Shown piece by piece: positions 57,528 to 64,000 of a stretch of DNA of 64,000 nucleotides; the stretch's first letter is position 1, and the number at the start of each line of letters is the position of its first letter. Origin of the DNA: Soehngenia longivitae (GTDB lineage Bacteria; Bacillota; Clostridia; Tissierellales; Tissierellaceae); the NCBI RefSeq assembly GCF_004684055.1, contig NZ_SRIB01000003.1:123554-187553 (forward strand), written 5' to 3'. Under the pieces are notes generated by a model. That model was not told the DNA's origin, searched no databases, and saw only the letters and a program-made list of their open reading frames with translations. A program made the position numbers and the translations under genes.

Positions 57528-57688
57528 GTTTTTCTATTACTTAAATATCTTTCTAACGTTTCAGCTCTTTTGGATTCAATTTTATCGGGATTTAAAGAAA
57601 AAATTTAAACAAATCTAAAAAAATTAAGAATAAAATAGACATTATTAGATAATAAAAGATAAACGCCATAATATTTCGTCAAATCTAT

Positions 57689-57717
57689 TGATTAATACAG
57701 TATCTGAGGCTATAATA
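57689..57717 (+). promoter_or_regulatory. Sigma-A promoter of the polysaccharide cluster
   Basis: TTGATT (57689-57694), a 17-base spacer and TATAAT (57712-57717). Confidence 0.68.
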
Positions 57718-57828
57718 TTATTAGACTGTTTCACAATGTAGGGAGTATTATGGTTTATTATAAAAATGGAAGAATAAAGGGTAGATAATTTTTTTCGCTT
57801 TCAACTAACAAATTCGGAGGTTATCAAT

Positions 57829-58440
57829 ATGTACATGAGAGTTAAAAGGTTAATTGATATAGTATTATCAGCAATAGGCCTAATCATACTTTCTCCGATA
57901 TTTTTAATCATAATAATAGCAATTAAGGTTGACTCTCCTGGACCTGTTCTCTTTAAACAAAGGCGTATAGGAATCCATAAGAGCCATTTTGATATATTGA
58001 AATTCAGAACCATGAGAATAGATACACCTAAGGATACACCCACACACCTCCTTGAAAATCCGGACCAGTGGATTACGAGGGTAGGTAAATTTTTGCGTAA
58101 AACGTCGCTAGATGAGTTACCTCAAATCATTAACATTTTCAAGGGAGAAATGTCGATTATAGGACCTCGACCTGCTCTTTGGAATCAATATGATTTGATA
58201 GAAGAAAGAGATAAGTACGGTGCTAACGATATTCCAGTAGGTCTTACTGGATGGGCACAGATTAATGGTAGAGATGAACTTGAGATTGACGAAAAAGCAA
58301 AGCTTGATGGAGAGTACGCTGAGAAGATAGGGTTTCTCATGGATGTCAGATGTTTTTTTGGAACTATATTTAGTGTACTTAGAAGTGACGGTGTCGTAGA
58401 AGGCGGGACAGGGAGAAAAAATGCTGAAATAAAAAAATAA
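57829..58440 (+). CDS. Undecaprenyl-phosphate sugar-1-phosphate transferase
   Basis: This 203-residue PglC/WcaJ-type enzyme loads the first sugar phosphate onto undecaprenyl phosphate. It has an N-terminal reentrant hydrophobic helix (IDIVLSAIGLIILSPIFLIIIIAI), SPGPVLFKQRRIG, KFRTM, LRKTSLDELPQIIN and GPRPAL, the full family set. CGGAGG precedes the ATG. It is the first gene of the polysaccharide cluster and starts its repeat unit; the sugar is unknown. Confidence 0.93.
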   Translation: MYMRVKRLIDIVLSAIGLIILSPIFLIIIIAIKVDSPGPVLFKQRRIGIHKSHFDILKFRTMRIDTPKDTPTHLLENPDQWITRVGKFLRKTSLDELPQIINIFKGEMSIIGPRPALWNQYDLIEERDKYGANDIPVGLTGWAQINGRDELEIDEKAKLDGEYAEKIGFLMDVRCFFGTIFSVLRSDGVVEGGTGRKNAEIKK

Positions 58441-58502
58441 ATAAAGTAGGCTATTTGGGACCAAATTCATATCAAACACAGCTTACATGATGAGGTGAAA
58501 AG

Positions 58503-59300
58503 ATGAAAAAGATATTAATCACTGGCAAAAATAGTTACATAGGTACATCTCTAGAGAACTGGCTCATGAGAGAACCAGAAAAGTATAAAGTTGATAAGAT
58601 TGATATGAAAGATGGGTCATGGAAAGATAAAGACTTTTCTCAGTATGATGTTGTTTTTCATGTAGCTGCAATAGTTCACCAAAAAGAACTACCTGAGATG
58701 AAAGAGATGTATTTCAAGGTGAATAGAGATTTGCCTATTGAAGCGGCTAAGAAAGCAAAAGAAGCTGGTGTCTCACAATTCATCTTTATGAGTACTATGG
58801 CAGTTTATGGGGAAGAGGGTAAACTTGGAGAAGAAGTAGTTATTAATCGTAACACACCTGTTAATCCAAAGACCTTCTATGGGGTCAGCAAATTTGAAGC
58901 TGAGGTAGAACTTAACAAGTTAAATGATGATAGGTTTAAAGTTGTTGTCTTGAGACCTCCGATGGTATACGGGCCAAATTGCCCAGGAAATTATGCTAGA
59001 TTAGAAAAGTTGGCTATCAAATCACCAGTATTTCCTTACATAGATAATAAGAGAAGTATGCTGCATATAGACAAGCTTTGCCAGTTTGTTAAGGAGTATA
59101 TTGATGAGGAAGTTAGAGGGTTGTATTTCCCACAAGACGATGAATACATAAATACAAGCTTAATGGTTAAAGAAATAGCTGAGAAGAATGGTAAGTCAAT
59201 TCATTTATCAAAAGCTGCTGGTACAGTTATAAAACTAATCGGAAAAAGATTTGATTTTATAAATAAGGTTTTCGGTAATTTGGTTTATGCAAAAGTTTAG
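58503..59300 (+). CDS. NAD-dependent sugar epimerase/dehydratase (SDR)
   Basis: This 265-residue extended SDR protein has a nucleotide motif GKNSYIG at the N-terminus, HVAAIVHQK, the catalytic STMAVYG and YGVSKFEAE (Tyr-x3-Lys) and RPPMVYGP. The family makes or epimerises nucleotide sugars, or reduces keto intermediates. It is somewhat shorter than the 300-330 residues usual for GalE-like members, but ends in a separate C-terminal segment, so looks complete. It is probably the enzyme that completes the precursor sugar for the transferase before it. Confidence 0.85.
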   Translation: MKKILITGKNSYIGTSLENWLMREPEKYKVDKIDMKDGSWKDKDFSQYDVVFHVAAIVHQKELPEMKEMYFKVNRDLPIEAAKKAKEAGVSQFIFMSTMAVYGEEGKLGEEVVINRNTPVNPKTFYGVSKFEAEVELNKLNDDRFKVVVLRPPMVYGPNCPGNYARLEKLAIKSPVFPYIDNKRSMLHIDKLCQFVKEYIDEEVRGLYFPQDDEYINTSLMVKEIAEKNGKSIHLSKAAGTVIKLIGKRFDFINKVFGNLVYAKV

Positions 59301-59316
59301 ATAGGAGTACCTACTT

Positions 59317-60093
59317 ATGGAGCAGATAGATTTAAGTTTAGCAATAGTTACATATAATAATTCAAAAATAATAGAGAATACAGTAAAAAGCATTATATCA
59401 AGTATTCCTAGCGAATACTCATACAAGTTATATATTATCGATAACAACTCAAAAGACAACACGCTTGATTTAGTGAGAAAAGTCGATGGGAATATTGAAA
59501 TTATTGAACTTGGAGTTAATAAAGGATTTGGTTATGGTCATAATTCAATTCTTGATATCATTAATTCAAAATATCATTTTGTAGTAAACCCTGATATTCA
59601 AATAGAAAATTCTGATCAAATAAAAAAAATGGTTGAATTTCTTGATAAGAATCAAGACGTCGGAATGATATCTCCTTTGATATTAAGCCCAGATCTTTCA
59701 ATTCAATATTTATGTAAAACAAACCCAACAGTATTTGATATGGTTATTAGAAGAATTTCTCCTAATATTTTTAAACAAAGGCAAGATAGATATATTATGA
59801 AAGAAACAGGGTACAACAAAATTATGAAATTGGATTATGCGACTGGTGCTTTCATGGTATTTAGAACCAATATATATAAGGAGCTAAATGGCTTTGATGA
59901 TGCATTTTTTATGTATTTAGAAGATGCAGATATAACAAGAAGGGTAAATCAAATTTCAAAGGCTATATTTTATCCTGAAGCAAGAGTTATTCACGCTTGG
60001 GAGAGAAGTGGACATAAGAGTTTTAAATTTGCAATAATTACAATTAAATCCATGATTATTTACTTTAATAAATGGGGATGGAAGTTAATCTAA
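59317..60093 (+). CDS. Glycosyltransferase family 2 (rhamnosyltransferase-like)
   Basis: This 258-residue GT-A enzyme has AIVTYNNSKIIENTVKSI, IDNNSKDNT, GVNKGFGYGHN, the DxD-like NPDIQI and the FFMYLEDADITRRV acceptor-side motif. The arrangement fits WbbL/rhamnosyltransferase-like GT2 proteins. It lies 16 bases after the epimerase gene with AGGAG upstream. It should transfer one sugar of the repeat unit in the cytoplasm. Confidence 0.88.
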   Translation: MEQIDLSLAIVTYNNSKIIENTVKSIISSIPSEYSYKLYIIDNNSKDNTLDLVRKVDGNIEIIELGVNKGFGYGHNSILDIINSKYHFVVNPDIQIENSDQIKKMVEFLDKNQDVGMISPLILSPDLSIQYLCKTNPTVFDMVIRRISPNIFKQRQDRYIMKETGYNKIMKLDYATGAFMVFRTNIYKELNGFDDAFFMYLEDADITRRVNQISKAIFYPEARVIHAWERSGHKSFKFAIITIKSMIIYFNKWGWKLI

Positions 60094-60112
60094 CAATTTG
60101 GAGGATAAGGAA

Positions 60113-61411
60113 ATGACTAAAAAAAATAGAAGAATTGCAGTTGTTGGTCTTGGTTATGTAGGGTTACCGTTAGCGATAGAGTTTGCAAAAAAATATGATA
60201 ATGTGATTGGATTTGATGTTAATTCATCAAAGCTAGATAAATATCGACAAGGAATTGACGTTACAAAGGAAGTAGGTAATGAAGCTATAATAAATAGTAG
60301 TTGTTTATTTACTGATGATGCAACAAAGTTACATGAGTGTGATTTTATAGTTGTTGCTGTTCCAACACCTATTAATAGTGACAAAACCCCAGATTTATCT
60401 CCAGTTATTAGTGCAAGCAGGTCTGTTGGAAAAAACTTAAAAATTGGAACAATTGTTGTTTATGAATCTACAGTATATCCAGGCACAACGGAAGAGATAT
60501 GTGTCCCAATTTTAGAGGAAGAGTCTGGGCTGAAATTCGGGGTTGATTTTACAGTAGGATACTCACCTGAGAGAATTAATCCTGGAGATAAAATAAATAC
60601 TTTAACGAAAATCGTAAAGATAGTCTCTGGTTCTGACCAAGCAACTTTGGAAGAGGTAGCTTCTGTTTACGAATCTATAATCGATGCGGGGGTTTATAAA
60701 GCGGAGTCAATAAAAGTAGCTGAAGCAGCAAAAGTTATTGAGAATTCTCAACGTGATATAAATATAGCTTTCATGAATGAGCTTTCTATGGTGTTTAACA
60801 TGATGGGGATAAATACAAATGCTGTTCTTGAAGCAGCGGGGACAAAATGGAATTTTTTGAAGTTTAGACCAGGGTTAGTAGGAGGTCATTGTATAGGCGT
60901 AGACCCATATTATTTCACCTATAAAGCTGAACAACTAGGATATCACTCTCAGATAATTTTATCTGGAAGAAAGATAAATGACGATATGGGGAAATATGTC
61001 GCAAATAATATCATTAAGCAAATGATAAAATCAGATAAGAAAATAAAAGGTTCTCGTGTTGCTATTTTAGGAATAACTTTTAAAGAAAATTGTGCCGACG
61101 TAAGAAATACAAAGGTAATTGATATTATTAAAGAGCTAGAAGAATTTGGAGTTGACTTATTAGTGTATGATCCAATAGCCGATATTGACGAGGTAAAGAA
61201 TGAATATGGTATAATGCTTGTAAATAAGGAAGATTTAGTTAATCTTGATTGTGTAGTAGTTGCAGTAGCACACGAAATATTTAAAGATTGCAGCTTTAAA
61301 AATCAGATTCATAACTATTACAAAGATTCTAACAGAATTTTGATTGACATAAAAAGTATCTATAATAGGAATGAGTTTGTCAATGCTGGCTATTCATATT
61401 GGAGTTTATAA
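60113..61411 (+). CDS. Nucleotide sugar dehydrogenase (UDP-GlcNAc/ManNAc dehydrogenase type)
   Basis: This 432-residue dehydrogenase has the GLGYVGLPLAIEFAKK Rossmann motif, the catalytic-cysteine region RPGLVGGHCIGVDPYYF, GSDQ and the C-terminal GITFKENCADVRNTKV. The GGHCIGVDPYY sequence is characteristic of the WbpA/TviB group that makes UDP-N-acetylhexosaminuronic acid. The start is the ATG at 60113, eight bases after GGAGG; TTG at 60098 includes the site. A uronic acid in the repeat would make the polymer acidic. Confidence 0.92.
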   Translation: MTKKNRRIAVVGLGYVGLPLAIEFAKKYDNVIGFDVNSSKLDKYRQGIDVTKEVGNEAIINSSCLFTDDATKLHECDFIVVAVPTPINSDKTPDLSPVISASRSVGKNLKIGTIVVYESTVYPGTTEEICVPILEEESGLKFGVDFTVGYSPERINPGDKINTLTKIVKIVSGSDQATLEEVASVYESIIDAGVYKAESIKVAEAAKVIENSQRDINIAFMNELSMVFNMMGINTNAVLEAAGTKWNFLKFRPGLVGGHCIGVDPYYFTYKAEQLGYHSQIILSGRKINDDMGKYVANNIIKQMIKSDKKIKGSRVAILGITFKENCADVRNTKVIDIIKELEEFGVDLLVYDPIADIDEVKNEYGIMLVNKEDLVNLDCVVVAVAHEIFKDCSFKNQIHNYYKDSNRILIDIKSIYNRNEFVNAGYSYWSL

Positions 61412-61414
61412 ATT

Positions 61415-62287
61415 ATGGATAATCCAAAATTAGTTTTTGTAATATTACATTATAAAAATATAAGTGATACTTTGGAATGTATTAATTCAATAAGGTCATT
61501 GAATATAATGGATAGTAAAATTGTGGTCGTCGAAAATGGTTCATTAGACTCAAGCACAGAGGTACTGAAAAAGTATTTGAAATCAATCGATGTCGTTTTT
61601 AATAATAATAACTATGGATTCGCAAAAGGAAATAATACAGGAATACTTTATGCTAAAGAGAAGTATAACCCAGAATATTACTTTGTTATTAATAATGATA
61701 TAACAATTGAAGATGCTAATATTGTAAGCGAAATTTCGAAAATTTATAATATGTATGAATTTGACGTATTGGGTCCTAAGATAATTGCAAAAAATGGAAT
61801 AAATCAAAATCCAAATTACTTAGTGCTTAAAACCACTAAGGATATTATCAAACATTTAATTAGGCTTATGATAATAAACTTACTTAATACCCTTGGATTA
61901 TATGAAATTTTCAAAGGGGAAAAAAGTACTAAAATGGCTAGAAAAAAGGAAGATGATGATTCTGTTTTAGTAGGAGTGCCACTTCACGGTTCAGCTTTGA
62001 TTTTTTCTAAAAAGTATGTTGAAAAATATGAAAAGCCATTTAATGAAAGCACATTTCTATTTGGTGAAGAAGAATTTTTATTTTATCGTAAGAATAGAGA
62101 TAATTTGAATTTCGTTTATACTCCTGAGATTATAGTACATCATAAAGAAGATGCATCTTTAAATAACATTTATAATAATAGCAATAGGGAAAAACTTAAT
62201 TTTGTTACTAGGAACAGCATTAAATCTTTAATACAACTTCTATTGCTAAAGATCGTTAATAAAATGGGTGGGCGTAAAGATGAATGA
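61415..62287 (+). CDS. Glycosyltransferase family 2
   Basis: This 290-residue protein has VFVILHYKNISDTLECI, VVVENGSLDSS, NNNYGFAKGNNTGI and the DxD-type NNDITI, followed by FGEEEFLFYRKN. It starts three bases after the dehydrogenase and overlaps the next glycosyltransferase by eight bases. The substrate is unknown; it should add one sugar of the repeat unit. Confidence 0.87.
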   Translation: MDNPKLVFVILHYKNISDTLECINSIRSLNIMDSKIVVVENGSLDSSTEVLKKYLKSIDVVFNNNNYGFAKGNNTGILYAKEKYNPEYYFVINNDITIEDANIVSEISKIYNMYEFDVLGPKIIAKNGINQNPNYLVLKTTKDIIKHLIRLMIINLLNTLGLYEIFKGEKSTKMARKKEDDDSVLVGVPLHGSALIFSKKYVEKYEKPFNESTFLFGEEEFLFYRKNRDNLNFVYTPEIIVHHKEDASLNNIYNNSNREKLNFVTRNSIKSLIQLLLLKIVNKMGGRKDE

Positions 62288-63209
62288 TTTAGTTAGTGTT
62301 GTGATTCCAACATATAAAAGACCCCTTTACATTGAAAGAGCTATTGAGAGTGTTATTAATCAGACATATGATAACATCGAAATAATCATTGTTGATGACA
62401 ATGGGTTAGGATCTGAAAATCAAAGGAATACGGAGAAAGTACTTGAAAAATACATTATTAATAAAAAAATCAAGTACATTATAAACAAAGAAAATGTTGG
62501 TGGCGCTGTGTCAAGAAATAATGGAGTAGCGCATGCCTCTGGAAAGTTTATTTCTTTTCTTGATGATGATGATACTTATGAACCAAATAAAATAATGGAG
62601 CAGTTGAAAATTATTACTAGTGATAAAGCTACAGATGCATGTTATTGTGGGATGTCGTATATCAATGAAAAAGGAATAAAGATAGGGAAAAGAAGTATTT
62701 ATTTAGATGGATCTTCAGATTTATTGAGTAGACATATCTATAGACCTATAACTGGGACTCCTGCTTTGTTAATAAAGCGCAGTGTATTTGATGATATAAA
62801 TGGTTTTGATCCGTTAAAAAGGTATCAGGATGCAAATCTAATATTTAAATTGCTTGCAAATGGCTCTAAATTTAAATGTGTTAAAAAAGAATTAGTAAAT
62901 GTGTTTTTGCATTCAGAAGAAAGAATAACTAATCCTGTGAATAGAATTAAGTTAGAACTTGAGTATATTGAGAATAATTTAAAATATTTAGATAAGATGA
63001 CTTATAATAGTTCTAAATTGTTGATTGATAAATATCATATGTTGAAAATATTATCAACTCAAAATCATGATGCTAAAAAAATATTAAAAGTGATAAAAAC
63101 TATTAATTTTAGAATGTTTAACTGGATGAATCTACTTGGGTTTGCTAACTATATAATGATAACACTAAAAACTAATCAAGATTTAGATAATTGCAGAATA
63201 CAAAATTAA
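62280..63209 (+). CDS. Glycosyltransferase family 2
   Basis: This 309-residue protein begins SVVIPTYKRPLYIERAIESVINQTYDN, with IIVDDNG and FLDDDDTYEP, a DxD motif. The start is ATG at 62280, seven bases after GGGTGGG; GTG at 62268 covers that site. The last gene of the visible cluster; no flippase or polymerase is seen before the decayed insertion sequence, so the cluster is incomplete here or continues beyond the window. Confidence 0.87.
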   Translation: MNDLVSVVIPTYKRPLYIERAIESVINQTYDNIEIIIVDDNGLGSENQRNTEKVLEKYIINKKIKYIINKENVGGAVSRNNGVAHASGKFISFLDDDDTYEPNKIMEQLKIITSDKATDACYCGMSYINEKGIKIGKRSIYLDGSSDLLSRHIYRPITGTPALLIKRSVFDDINGFDPLKRYQDANLIFKLLANGSKFKCVKKELVNVFLHSEERITNPVNRIKLELEYIENNLKYLDKMTYNSSKLLIDKYHMLKILSTQNHDAKKILKVIKTINFRMFNWMNLLGFANYIMITLKTNQDLDNCRIQN

Positions 63210-63364
63210 AAATATATAGAGATATCCACATCTAAAATTAAAAATTCAATAGATTTTGCAATTAAACAATTAATTATAAACATTATACTTAAGAACAGAA
63301 AAAAAGGCATAGAAAACTAAAGGTTAAATTTAACCCTTTTAAAAATTCAATTTTTAATTTTAAA
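63210..63364. other. Spacer between polysaccharide cluster and IS remnant
   Basis: AT-rich spacer; a short dyad GGTTAAATTTAACC lies at 63323-63338 and may be a terminator or IS end. Nothing else is seen. Confidence 0.4.
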
Positions 63365-64000
63365 TTAAGAAATCAAAGTTTTAATAGCAAGTTGCTTATC
63401 TGAATTACCACTTTTATATATTAGAATAAATGATATTAATTGAGAAATACATGCAAGCAATATATTTGATTTTAAAGATACAGTATTTCTAACTTTGGAA
63501 GTGTTAATTTGAATAAAATTTTTAATCTGAGCAATTGATATCTGGCAAATAGTTCTAAGTAATTTTTGCCATTTGACACTATCACAAGGCATTGAAGTAT
63601 TTAATCTGTAATTATGATGAGTGGTAATGTTCTTAATCCTTCAACATTTTGAAGTGGAGCAATGATCTTTGCAACTAAGTTCATATTGAAGTTTGCCATT
63701 AGTATTAACCTTTTTTGACTTAGGGCATAAATCTTTAATTTTATCAGCAGACCCTTTTTCCTACAAATACCATCATAAGTCATTGGTAAAGAAGGGTCAT
63801 TTGGGCAAAGAGGAATACCAAATTCACTAAATCTAGGCTCAGGTAAACCTTGAGAATTACGAGGATTGATGTTAATAATAGGTATGATATTTTTCTTGTA
63901 AAGTTGAGCATATTTCTCAACATCTGAATTAGGATTGGTACTAGCAAAGAACTTGGCATGAGATTTTGATTTTTTTAGTTGTGACTGATAAAACTTAGGA
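63365..64000 (-). pseudogene. Decayed insertion-sequence transposase, C-terminal part
   Basis: Read on the minus strand, the sequence carries a transposase-like protein: KFYQSQLKKSKSHAKFF, then LCPNDPSLPMTYDGICRKKG, then (after a frame change around 63755-63735) SADKIKDLCPKSKK and LQYELSCKDHCS, a TGA at about 63641, and MPCDSVKWQKLLRTICQ to a stop at 63365. One frameshift and one nonsense codon show it to be inactive. The 5' part lies outside the window. The C-terminal region is reminiscent of transposases that carry Cys-rich inserts; the IS family is not assigned. GGTTAAATTTAACC near 63320 may be part of the IS end or a terminator. Confidence 0.75.

Larger units (their letters stand above)
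57338..57828. other. Intergenic region with terminator and promoter
   Basis: This AT-rich stretch holds a terminator near 57502-57527 and a promoter at 57689-57717. The 5' untranslated region of the downstream cluster would be about 105 bases, containing an ATG with a 13-codon frame (57750 region) that is not supported as a gene. No other feature is seen. Confidence 0.5.

Overview
The window is AT-rich, roughly one third G+C, and most genes have strong GGAGG-type ribosome binding sites, with frequent TTG starts. It carries a selenocysteine-dependent glycine reductase operon, a PyrR-attenuated pyrimidine operon, a CggR-controlled glycolytic operon, a T-box leader, tmRNA and sigma-54. This points to an anaerobic, amino-acid-fermenting Firmicute of the Clostridia/Tissierellia type. 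The genus is not determined; the placement is inferred from gene content.

Layout. 1-8475: end of an unknown gene, then on the minus strand an OsmC protein and a three-gene ABC importer under a T-box leader, then on the plus strand an HD hydrolase, a lipoprotein, a 58-residue membrane protein and an ABC exporter. 8551-14310: PyrR-type attenuator and pyrB-I-C-F-K-D-E, with overlapping or near-overlapping genes. 14327-17397: an acpS-nnrD fusion, alanine racemase and a MazEF-type toxin-antitoxin pair with a divergent antitoxin. 17519-22711: cell-wall polymer genes, including a glycosyltransferase fused to a CsaB-type pyruvyl transferase and a TagA-family transferase. 22723-27723: transketolase, HAD phosphatase, trmL and a Na/Pi cotransporter. 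27736-35384: tandem glycine riboswitch, terminator, then trxB-trxA-grdE-grdA-grdB-grdC-grdD, where grdA and grdB are read through in-frame TGA as selenocysteine. 35437-43860: rpoN, then the CggR operator, cggR-gap-pgk-tpiA-gpmI-eno. 43865-46879: znuACB plus a Fur-family regulator behind a 43-bp palindrome that overlaps a consensus promoter. 46960-55851: secG, membrane pyrophosphatase hppA, hydrolase, membrane-anchored murF, ddl, rnr, smpB and ssrA. 55852-57828: a gene-poor stretch after the tmRNA with two small membrane proteins and several terminators. 57829-63209: an exopolysaccharide cluster cut off by a decayed insertion sequence at the right end.

Functional links. Glycine binding to the riboswitch should prevent termination and so turn on the reductase. 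Thioredoxin reductase and thioredoxin feed it electrons, and GrdB/A/C/D release acetyl phosphate, from which ATP can be made. Glycolysis is controlled by sugar-phosphate-responsive CggR, and the K+-dependent membrane pyrophosphatase would recover energy from pyrophosphate. The two surface-polysaccharide regions differ: the first looks like a conserved pyruvylated wall polymer locus and the second like a strain-variable capsule or exopolysaccharide locus.

No CRISPR array, complete mobile element, rRNA or tRNA gene was seen. I did not find a clearly new multi-gene system. The most unusual items are the acpS-nnrD and glycosyltransferase-csaB fusions, the divergent MazE-position protein, the T-box whose specifier appears to be TAC rather than TGG, and the Zur-type palindrome.
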